From Hymenopus coronatus (taxonomy: Eukaryota; Arthropoda; Insecta; Mantodea; Hymenopodidae), in NCBI GenBank assembly GCA_030762935.1, contig CM060888.1, positions 119,361,468-119,425,467 on the forward strand: 64,000 nt of DNA, written 5' to 3'. The position numbers were made by a program, and so were the translations under genes. The notes under the pieces are model-generated. The model was not told where the DNA came from and made no database searches. It was given only the letters and a program-made list of their open reading frames with translations. Positions 55,577-64,000 of this stretch are shown here, piece by piece; within the stretch, counting starts at the first letter, position 1; every line of letters begins with the position of its first letter.

Positions 55577-55790
55577 TGAGAGACAGAGAAAATACAAATG
55601 AAGAGAGAAGGTTGTTTATAAAATTAGCTCCAGTTTTTAGAATGAAACTGCAGTGGAAAGGCTTTTGATCCCAGAGAGAAAACAAATGCTAAAGTCAGGA
55701 AATATTCAACATCCGCTTTATACTGCTTCACATGTTTATTTCTCAGTCAGTTTAAATCATATTATGTTGGTGACATTTCTAGGTATTACA
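55347..55790. other. unassigned, contains two microsatellites
   Basis: No coding similarity. The minus frames here are Thr/His/Ser repeats generated by the GT and GAGT tracts. Confidence 0.5.
55511..55575. repeat. compound (GAGT)n-(GT)n microsatellite
   Basis: (GAGT)7 at 55511-55538 runs directly into (GT)19 at 55537-55575. Not in a recognisable family A context. Confidence 0.95.
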
Positions 55791-55794
55791 CCAA

Positions 55795-55935
55795 AAATAT
55801 CTAAAGTGTAGCATTCACATGACGTTCTGTAACCTACGTCGTTTATTTCTATATGCCTACTATTCTCGCAAAAGAGTTTTTCTTTTCTATCTACTTCAGT
55901 TAGATAAACGTTAGCAGATATAGTTTAATTCCAAA
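55795..55935 (-). repeat. family A copy 26, distal fragment
   Basis: CATTCACATGACGTTCTGTAAC and TCTATCTACTTCAGTTAGATAAACGTTAGC-type sequence, only the first 140 bp of a reversed copy. Confidence 0.65.
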
Positions 55936-56298
55936 GGTTGCTATAGGCACATAGAAATGCAGGAGCTGAAGATATTGGCAACTCATTAAAAAGCGGGTAG
56001 CTGTATTTTGGTTTTAAATTTCATGTTCTTTTGATGACATCACGGGAAATAATTGAACAGTGAAAGGGTTTCAAACCTTGACGTAAATTTCAAAACAATA
56101 AACGACGTATTTAACAATAGCTAGTCCCAACAGTTCAACAAAACTATACAAGATGAATTCCGAATGTTATTTTGACAGTGTGTTCGTACTCCTATAAAAT
56201 AAAGTGTCTGTGTAGTATAAAATAATAACCAGAAAATTGTTAAGCAAACCAATGTTTTGAAATGCTGTTTAAATCGAATTTTGGACAAACTTGATTAT
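55936..56298. other. unassigned
   Basis: AT-rich, nothing recognised. Confidence 0.45.
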
Positions 56299-56299
56299 T

Positions 56300-56802
56300 T
56301 CTTTCTCTACATGTACATTAGTGTACAGAGAAGGCATTGCATTCCAGCCAAAAATTTGATGACGAGATTTCACTGGAAATCTATGTTTTAGACCCCTTGT
56401 ATCCAGAAAAATGTACCTATTTTTAGAAAAAGGTATGTGTGTAACACGATAACTCAAAAACCAAATGTTGGTAAAATACCAAAATTGATACTTGGTGTAG
56501 TATCTTCCATGGAGGATTTTGAGAAAAAGTCTCCGACCCAAAAATTCGAATTGATTTTCTCGACAATGGCTGTAACGGTTTTGAATAATAAACTGTATTT
56601 TAGTGCATAACTGGTAAACCTTAAGCGATAGACAAAAACTTACTGCACAAAAATTGAACATTTCCTTAAAACACACACTTCATGTCATATACATTCCCAA
56701 GATATTCCTGGCTATTAGTTTCCGTTTTAAATACTTGAAGCTTTTCTCATACTGGAATTTGTAAACTCCTGGCTGTGCAAAGAAACGGATTTCAATCACA
56801 TG
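56300..56802 (+). repeat. family A copy 27, first segment
   Basis: From TTTCTCTACATGTACATTAG to GGATTTCAATCACATG, where family E has inserted. The interior has lost about 100 bp around the GAATTTTCTGGGAATAG block. Confidence 0.85.
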
Positions 56803-57605
56803 TGCGGTGGTAACCTATTATAGGAGGTCCCGGGTTCGTGTGCAGGCTTTAGGATATTTAAAAATGGTGTGGAGATGTGGGCGGTCTATCTCAGAGTTTT
56901 GTTGGCATAGAACTTTTTTCAGGTGTAGTACGACACATGTGATTTCCTTGGAGTTACAGAGTATTATTGAACTCATTTATTCATTTTGTTTGGCTTTTTC
57001 TGCCGTCGAACACACACGCATTCCTCATAAATTTTCCTCTTTTGAACTATGGTTTACGCAATCGCGCTTATCATTCCTTATTGCTTTTGACCGTCTGTAT
57101 CAAGTAAACACTTTCTATCGTGGCCGTATGTAACCCATTCATTTCTACCGCAGACTCGCTATCACGTCTTACCTCTGCGCATCTTCCAGGGCATGTAAAT
57201 CCAACTGCATTAAATAAACCCTATTTCCGTCGTGGTCACAAGTAGCCCGATCGACTCCTTCGCGGACTCAAATATCACATCTTACCTCTGTCACTCTTCC
57301 ATAGCTGGTGCAAAAGTTTCGCTCGACCAGCAAGGGAATTGTTTCTCTTCTTTGCTATGTCCACCCTCGGACAGTGTGAACTCACCCCTTCAGTTCACTG
57401 TCCTTCCCTTAACGGTACTATTCTACCTGGGTTGCTTATCAGCTCTTGACAACTTTGTCCTTGCCGTCTTAGACGTGTTTTACAATATTTCTTCCCTAGC
57501 CATTTTCAATGCATTTGTCCCCTTGTAGTATAACTTATATTGGCTATAATTTATATCTTCCTTTCAGATACCTTTTAAACCCGTGACAGGACATGTACTG
57601 CCTCA
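56803..57605 (+). mobile_element. family E copy 2, possible solo LTR, nested in family A
   Basis: An 803-bp unit starting TGCGGTGGTAACC and ending ACATGTACTGCCTCA, flanked on both sides by CATG (56799-56802, 57606-57609). Removing it and one CATG restores the family A text TTTCAATCACATGRCAACCAG. It matches 15240-16031 along its length. A 98-codon frame (57232-57528) has no domain. TG...CA with a 4-bp duplication suggests an LTR. Confidence 0.7.
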
Positions 57606-57820
57606 CATGACAACCAGGTTTTAAAAGATTTGACTATCGCTTTAGCCTAGCATTTCACTTATTTCCCTTCTACTTACAAGGAAACAAGTAGTAGACAATG
57701 TATGCTAATGTTTATCGCGATTATCATAAAGTTGATAGAATAATAAGCTCTTGAACAATGATTTATTATAGATATGGAGAGAAAGTTAGGTGAATGTAAC
57801 TTATCAGATGTTGCTTAACA
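57606..57820 (+). repeat. family A copy 27, second segment
   Basis: Resumes with ACAACCAGGTTTTAAAAGAT and continues through TTTGACTATCGCTTTAGCCT to AAAGTTAGGTGAATGTAAC. Confidence 0.85.
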
Positions 57821-58055
57821 CGCCCCTTGCATACCGACCCAACACATCTCTCACATACCTTTGGCATGCAAATGTTTTAGTTTTAATTGAAATTATCTTC
57901 ACTCGGTGATGTAGAGTTTAAACGTCTTTGTTTGTTCTGTTTTCACAGTAGATTCACTTCTATCTTATATATGATCTGTCTTTATGTTTTACCAGTTCTA
58001 TAATAATTGTAGATTTGTTATCCTATTGTTATGATTATCTACCCTAACTGATACC
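57821..58055. other. unassigned
   Basis: Nothing recognised. Confidence 0.4.
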
Positions 58056-58059
58056 ACAT

Positions 58060-58285
58060 AGACTTTTGTATTTTAGTTATGCTGTTCGCCTCATGCTTAC
58101 ATACAAACTGAGACACCCATAGGCATTTTATATTAATTTTTTGTATTATTATGTTATTTATTTTGCATTTATGGTTCCTGGAAACGAACATTTCTCATAA
58201 CAAGTTAATATCTATTTTTGGGAGAATATAATACTAGATACTTTTCCCTATTACAGTTAGATATAGAGATAGTAAAAATAAATCT
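58060..58285 (-). repeat. family A copy 28, hairpin-end fragment
   Basis: TTAGTTATGCTGTTCGCCTCATG, GGAAACGAACATTTC and TCTATTTTTGGGAGAATATAAT correspond to the GT-site-to-hairpin part. The end reads TTTTCCCTATTACAG...GAGATAGTAAAA. Diverged. Confidence 0.55.
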
Positions 58286-60230
58286 ACTAAATGTATAGAA
58301 TTAATTTCTGAACTACATACATGAAAAGAGCGTTTGGTGAGGTTTATAAAATTGTATAAAATTAACTCGAAAAGTTTTATGAAAATTGTATAAAATTAAC
58401 TACACGAAAATTATTGTAAAGCCCTATAATATTTTGTGTTGATTGTTTATTCTATATATTAACTTGACTTTGTCTATTCTGTAGAGTATTATGTATTATT
58501 GACTATACAAGCTATTCTTTGAAAAGTCTATTTTTTCTATCTACTTAAGTTTAACCGACTCTTCAGAGCCAACCGATGAGTCTGCACTGCTAATGAAGTA
58601 GTTAGTGGTTTGTTACTGAAAAAATGCAGAAGCGATTTTACGAAGGAGTGTGGACTCATTTTGAAACAGAGTAAGTTTAATGAGAAATGTACAGCTGTTT
58701 CCCAAAAATGTATTGTCGGTTTATTTCACCGACAAAGCGAAGGAATACAGGTACTCTACGATATGGGCAAAATATTCCCTGTTATGTCCTATTTAATGGT
58801 AAATGATAACATTGATATTAGCAAATACGGAAAAATGTGTTCCAGTGTAATAAAAATAAGCATATGTTCTTTTTATTGTATGTTAATACTTCTCTCCTTT
58901 AGGGAAAAATTATTACAGCATCTCCCTGGGGAGAAAATGTTACACGTCTGTTCTGTTTTTCGTAATATAGAAATAGAAACTTAACTCCACTCAAGGAAAA
59001 GTATTTTTAAAAGTATAGGGAGTGTTTGGAACCTACAGAGCTTCTAAGAGAGTTGCCTGCCTTAAGACATTTGGGCACAATTACTGTAAATCCTTATGCT
59101 TTTGAAAATGAAGATGATTGTTCAATTTTTTTTCTAATTTAAGACCTCTGAATTATTTTATAAATTTGAGTTTTTTCTTTCAATTACGTTTGCTATACAG
59201 TAAATATAACTCAGTTTAATTCGCAATTTTTTGTCGCTAGGATGGTAAGAGAAGTTATATGCAGCGACGTATGGATCACAGAGCAGTATCGGAAAATTAA
59301 TAATAATATAGGAGAAGTAATTACAAACCGTTATTCATAACGACCGTCAATGTTCATGCTTCTACAGAAATGGAGTGAATTCACCAGTCGGTTAACCATA
59401 CTAGTCCAACATCAACAGAAATGCCGTTAGAGTTACAGTTCACCTGTCAGCTCTTGATGGCTAAAAAAATTCTCGTTCTCATTTGCTGACAGCTGCTTGG
59501 TCACTGTCACATCCAACTGATTTTATAATTAAATGTGAACTTCCACAACAGAGATTCGAGTAATGAGTTTCTGTAACACGGAGATACCCTTAAAGGTGGG
59601 ACTTTTTTAATTATCTCTATGGGGGAAAAACATATTTATAAAAAAATTCTCCTTACATGTTAATCAGCTACGCTGCAGACTAGATTTGGGAAAATACTTT
59701 TTCTGCCGAGCTACAGAAATATGAAAAGTACGGACGTAGGCAAATTCCGCATTTACATAGGCATGTTCCGCAAAAGAAACAGCGATACGGCAAATGTAAC
59801 AATACAATTTTTCTGTGGAAATACCCATAGCCAAAATTCACAAACTTTGAACCGGAAAGTCAAAGGGATTAATTTTTTGTTCTCACTTTTCCCAGAATTA
59901 GGAGGACTCAAAGAACACATTCCTATTTCATATTCAGCACACAATACAAAATACTCTCTCTTTACATTTTCAAATCCGCACTTTCCCCTTGTACGCATAG
60001 CGTTCTCACGGCTTTCTGGAAGTGAAGGTTCTTTCTTTTTTCTGTAAACGTTACATTGTACATCATCAACATTCAAATTTTGACATTACTTTCCTTCACC
60101 TGCCTTTTTTTATGGGTTTTCCATAATATTTTCTCCTGCCTCATTTCTGTAGCACTGCTCACAAGTTTCTTCGTGATTTTATATCCATGTTCATATCAAT
60201 GTATTGTAAAACTATGTAAAATTTTATTGA
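58286..60230. other. intergenic, unassigned frames
   Basis: Holds a 124-codon plus frame (58610-58984) and a pair of 107-108-codon frames open on both strands over the same 300 bp (59721-60076). None has a domain I recognise. A direct repeat of TATAAAATTGTATAAAATTAA-type sequence occurs at 58342-58366 and 58375-58401. I cannot support a gene here. Confidence 0.4.
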
Positions 60231-60235
60231 TTTAA

Positions 60236-60424
60236 TTGTTTTTTCACACAAGCCGTGTGCAGAGTTGGATAGATAGAGTTAGACTGAAAAATGCACGTCA
60301 TAGCCGGATTTGAACAACGGATCTCCTGTCACTTGCCGGTTGCTCTACCATAGCATTGAATTTCTCAACTGACTCGCAAGTTTCCCAGTAAACCATACAA
60401 GGTGATCTCAAATTATTTTAATAA
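60236..60424 (-). repeat. SINE family S2, copy 2 (tRNA-derived)
   Basis: The minus strand reads ATTTGAGATCACCTTG, TTCAATGCTATGGTAGAGCA, B-box-like GTTGTTCAAATCCGG and CATTTTTCAGTCTAACTC, then TATCCAACTCTGCACACGGC and a TTGTGTGAAAAAACAATTAA end. The order is that of the copy at 17789. The D-arm region is partly deleted here. Confidence 0.75.
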
Positions 60425-60948
60425 CTATACAATCGATTATTAGCATATCCTTTTCCTTTTCAGACACTCGATATTTTAATTCCATGTCAAAACGACAACT
60501 ACCACAGTGCTTAGAGAATCAACCACCTAATTCGGAATTTACCTGACAAGGAAATTCCACGGAATTTTCCTGTGTGAATATCATGCTTAAGACATTTACA
60601 CGGAATTTACCTGCGCGAGTGAGGAATTGAATTTTTCCGCATAGGTTCACAGCCTGTAAAGAACAAGTAGAACTACACCAACAATCGGAAACAAAAGATA
60701 ACTTTTCCGCTACGCGCAAAGTGATAGATATAAGGAACTTATATCCACTAAGTAGTTATGGACTAAAAATATAAGAAACGTTCCGCTTTAATGATGAGTA
60801 TCCCACTAATCTAAGTGCAAAAAAACACAAGCATTCCATTATGGTAATATGGATATTAAACGTTAACTGAGCTTTGCCCTGCTAATGTAATTTGGAAAGT
60901 GTCATCCAGAATACAAGCTTCGGTTGTTAGGTTGTTAGGTTTAGAAGT
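60425..60948. other. unassigned
   Basis: AATTTACCTG and GGAAT(T) motifs recur three times between 60530 and 60620, a minor internal repetition. No domain in the 66-codon minus frame. Confidence 0.4.
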
Positions 60949-60949
60949 T

Positions 60950-61425
60950 TTATTTCCTCTACTAAGTAGAAGATACTGCACTGCATTCCAGCCAAAACTT
61001 TAATACCGAGATTAGACCAGAAATACATGTTTTGAAGGACTCTGAATAAAAACCGCATATCTATAAGGATCCATATGTGTATGCCTGTGTGTGTGTTTAT
61101 TTACCGAAAAGCCAACTTCAATTCGCGACAAGAAAGCGTTGAAGAAAATCTTCAATCTCAAGCTGATTATTACAATATATTTAAGATATTTACATAAATG
61201 TAATGTATAGCTTGAATTTTCTGCGAAAAGCTTATGCAGTTTTCGTTATCCGAAGGAAATTTTAATAATTTGGTATAGCTGGAAAAGGATAGAGTATTAG
61301 CAAAATACATTAAAATGCACACACAATATACTCTCTCTAACATTTTTGTACCATAAGCCAATTCCGAGATATCCGTTTGTAGTGAGCGGTTCGAAATGTT
61401 CAATACTTTTATCATTCTTTGAAGT
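60950..61425 (+). repeat. family A copy 29, contracted
   Basis: A minimal hairpin TCTACTAAGTAGA, then TTCCAGCCAAAACTTTAATACC, GACCAGAAATACATG, a short GTGTGTGTG site and the AAGATATTTACATAAATG block. The distal quarter is missing. Confidence 0.75.
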
Positions 61426-61590
61426 TAGTACCCCCTCCCCCCAAGTTATATACGCTTTTGATATTTAGATCATATCGGTGATTTAGTCTTTTGAACAATT
61501 GCTGATGGCAATGATGCTCACTTGTTTACTGTTTGTAATGATCTTTTACGTTATTGTCTTTACATTACACATTCGTAATCTCTTTTATAC
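61426..61590. other. unassigned
   Basis: Nothing recognised. Confidence 0.4.
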
Positions 61591-61594
61591 ATCG

Positions 61595-61692
61595 ACCCTA
61601 CAGAGGATAGGGAATAATTACCTCTTCAGCTGGGTATCGAATCCAGGACGAGGCTAGCATGCCATCCATTAGACCATAGTGGCAGTTAGTTT
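61595..61692 (-). repeat. SINE family S5, copy 2 (tRNA-derived)
   Basis: The minus strand reads CACTATGGTCTAATGGATGG as box A, CTGGATTCGATACCCAGC as B box and ATTATTCCCTATCCTC as the shared body motif. Confidence 0.7.
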
Positions 61693-62150
61693 TTTGTGGT
61701 GACTGCATAGAAAGAATATGAAACTTGAAGGCCAGGTGTACCAAAAATGTAAGTTTTTCATTAAATTAACAAATTAACATAAAAATATAATAGATCGCAG
61801 TATTGAAACTTCCAGCTCTTAAAAAATGTGCAATGTACTATTTACTCACACACACACACGCACACACACACTATATCAATAAAAATGAAAAATAAACGTG
61901 CGTAATAATTATTTGTATACACACAAACTATAAAAGGTAGAGAACAGTCATGGATACAAGAATAGCTGCAAGACATTTATCTTAGGCTATGACATATTTA
62001 CCATTCTTAGATCTTTATTAATATTTATAAAATTAATTTTGGTACATAATTTATTATAAGTGATATAATTTACTTCGTTGAATAGTAAGTGATTAGACTT
62101 AGAATGAGAGTATTAAACAAAACAAATATACTATATATAAACATATGTTT
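61693..62150. other. unassigned, with a CA tract
   Basis: A CA-rich tract at 61848-61871. Nothing else recognised. Confidence 0.45.
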
Positions 62151-62152
62151 TA

Positions 62153-62400
62153 CTTTCTCTACTATGTTCTACTTACATTAAGTAGAGAATAAAAGAGGTT
62201 ACATTTCCACCGAAATTTCGATGCCGAGATTTTATCGGAAATATACGTTTTGAGCCCTCCTGAATTAAAAAAAAACAAAAAAAAACACACATTTATAGCA
62301 AAATGCAGGTGTGAGTATGTTGATACTAAAATTGGTATTTAAATCTGCATCTTCTGAGAATAAGACACGAAGATTTTCAATAGAATTGCGCACCCCAAGA
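62153..62400 (+). repeat. family A copy 30, truncated
   Basis: ACTTTCTCTACT...AGTAGAG hairpin end, TTTCGATGCCGAGATTTTATC and GACACGAAGATTTTCAATAG. Breaks off at CACCCCAAGA. Confidence 0.8.
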
Positions 62401-63540
62401 CAGAAGATGTTGGAAGTGACTCCCTTCGTTGTTCAAACATTTCTACGGGCTGACTAGGAAATTGATATTGACACGTTGAAGGTCCCTCTGAGAAATTGCA
62501 AAAATTTTTGAGAATTTATTTTTAAATTCCCTTATAGTGTGTGTATTTTTTTGTTTTTGTATACTACCTCTTTTAATCTCCCCGCTAGAGATAAAAACCT
62601 CATGATATTAAATAGAGGGTCATGTGTTCTTAATGCTTACTTCAAACACTTCATGAACTTTCTGAAAGGAAGGAGAAATTGGTTGTTCTCGCACCCATTG
62701 AGTGGTATAGCCATTTGACTGTATAGCGTCAATTAACAAATAATATTATCCGTGCAAGTAGACGTGAGCAGTATAAACATGATGCGTAGTGGTATGATCT
62801 GATTGCTGCAGTCGGCCGGCAGTCGATATCTTTGTGCGTATAACCATGTCTATCGCTTTCAGTCTCCGCCTCTTTCCCCCATTCCTTGACCTGCGCAACT
62901 TGACTGCTTACCTCTGCCACGTTTGAAGCCTTGCGCCACACCTCCGGCCGGCTAAGAGCCGTGAAACCTGCGTTGCTCTATGTTGATCACTAGTTCCGCG
63001 GTATCGGAATCGTTACTTTTATAGTCGCCCGAAGTCGACAGTTTACACCGAGAGGTCACCAGTACAGTTGAGTCAAGTGTATCACCGCACAGTGTTCGTA
63101 CAGTCCAAATACCAAAGAAAAATTACAACTCCACAAAATAACAAAAGTATGTATTGAAGTATTGGGAAAAATTGTTCTGTATTATTAATAAAAAAAACCT
63201 TGCAAACCGTGCAACAGCACAATTTCTTCTGCGCATAGTCAATCGGGTAATGTGCAAAGACATCAACACAGAAATATGCAAGAATTGTTTTGCCAAATGT
63301 GAGGATAAACATTTACAAGGACAGTCACTTCTTATATCATACATTTAATGAAGAACTTTATTTCTGCATAAACTACAGGATACAAAGTTGCATACGGTAT
63401 TGAGTGCACTGGCAAACCAATTTCGGATTCTGCACGCTTCAGGAATTGCTATCACATGAAGCCTTCTCGGACTGTTAAAAATGATTATTGTCAAGCTATT
63501 CAAGGATGCAGTTATATAGTAATTTGAATTATTTAATTGT
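62401..63540. other. unassigned, GC-richer middle
   Basis: The 62780-63100 part is GC-richer with GTCGGCCGGCAGTCG and TCCGGCCGGCTAAG. Frames of 64-76 codons show no clear domain. It could be the 5' portion of the hAT-like element that follows, but no zinc-finger or terminal repeat could be confirmed. Confidence 0.3.
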
Positions 63541-63544
63541 TGTA

Positions 63545-64000
63545 AAACATATTATAGAAGGTGTTAAAGCTGCAGATGTTCCTTGGGAAACTAAATGATT
63601 AATACCTAAAAAATTGTAAAGAACTGACCTTTCGTTCAAGATAAGTTAAGAGATAATACTCCATACAAATGGTACTTCAATATTTTTCATTTGATCAACT
63701 TATTTCCATTACCTTCATAACGGCCATAATTAACCTATAATATATTTTATAATCCTCTAACTATTAAACAACAGCAAGTTTACATCATTTCAATTTTACA
63801 CTTAAGTACTGTGTACCAAAAGGTTATAATAAATGAATTTATGGTGTAAGAATAGATCTGAACAGCACATGGATTTCTATGGATGAAACGACAGATGCTG
63901 TTGGCCGGTGTGGTAAATGTGGCTGTTGGAGCACAGTATTCAAAAGGCCCCATCGGACCGTAACTTCATTCTACCATATTACAATGGTATGAAATTAACA
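63545..64000 (+). pseudogene. CGGBP1/hAT-like transposase-derived relic, runs off the window
   Basis: GVKAADVPWETK-type sequence (63559-63594) matches the 'FV.ADIPWxKLNNP' block. NSTWISMDETTDAVGR (about 63866-63915) matches the 'IWISVDETTD..GRYVAN' block of CGGBP1-like proteins and related hAT transposases. After a frameshift VNVAVGAQYSKGP continues the 'ANV.IG.L' strand. The stretch between is shorter and carries stops. The rest would lie beyond 64000. Confidence 0.55.

Noticed and set aside
58610..58984. 124-codon frame with a pyrimidine-rich tract and AG resembling a splice acceptor near 58900
   Set aside because: No domain, no donor partner and the putative acceptor lies inside an already open frame.
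3484..62400. Family A as a Helitron
   Set aside because: A hairpin near one end is suggestive, but I saw no consistent TC start, CTRR end or AT target. The hairpin is part of an inverted TTTCTCTAC motif.
1..64000. CRISPR array or prokaryotic operon
   Set aside because: No regularly spaced short repeats with unique spacers and no tightly packed genes. All features are eukaryotic repeats.

Overview
This is a eukaryotic, AT-rich, gene-poor window with repeats at every scale. It is most likely from a large-genome arthropod, probably an insect. The clues are DUF4817-type Tc1/mariner transposases, CGGBP1/hAT-like and piggyBac-like sequence, several tRNA-derived SINE families and several truncated LINEs. 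A cockroach- or termite-like genome would fit, but that is inference. I found no host protein-coding gene, rRNA, convincing functional tRNA or CRISPR array. Every protein similarity I recognised belongs to a transposable element, and each of these is broken.

The dominant component is one repeat, called family A here, with about 30 copies on both strands. A full copy is about 0.8-0.9 kb, and together the copies cover roughly 18 kb. One end is a palindrome containing TTTCTCTAC/GTAGAGAAA, and the other end carries an inverted copy of that motif. In between lie a (GT)n site and a near-palindrome, AAATACCAAGTTTGGTATTT. Family A has no recognisable coding capacity. Its copies host many of the other insertions: a LINE tail, SINEs, a possible solo LTR and a 248-bp insert with a 9-bp target duplication.

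Layout. 1-3.2 kb: an unidentified GC-richer block and an ancient DUF4817 transposase relic. 3.5-11.3 kb: family A copies and tRNA-type SINE remnants. 12.2-13.7 kb: a structurally complete Tc1/mariner element with about 113-bp terminal inverted repeats and a frameshifted transposase. 13.8-21 kb: family A, family E copy 1, two further mariner relics and several SINEs. 22.5-37.4 kb: mostly family A, plus a LINE 3' end, SINEs and a minus-strand mariner relic. 38.07-39.04 kb: a piggyBac-like element bounded by TTAA. 39.4-49.5 kb: family A, family C SINE-like repeats, head-to-head LINE tails and nested SINEs. 50.3-53.05 kb: a decayed LINE reverse transcriptase with a SINE inside it, then an RNase H LINE 3' end with a (GAT)n tail. 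53.2-62.4 kb: family A and family E copy 2. 63.5-64 kb: the start of a CGGBP1/hAT-like relic that runs off the window.

Nothing here forms an operon or pathway. The window is best read as layered transposon history: old Tc1/mariner relics and family A copies, then younger insertions into them. The most unusual signal is the family A terminal hairpin, whose arms differ between copies yet stay self-complementary. Repeat boundaries were judged by eye and may be off by some tens of bases.
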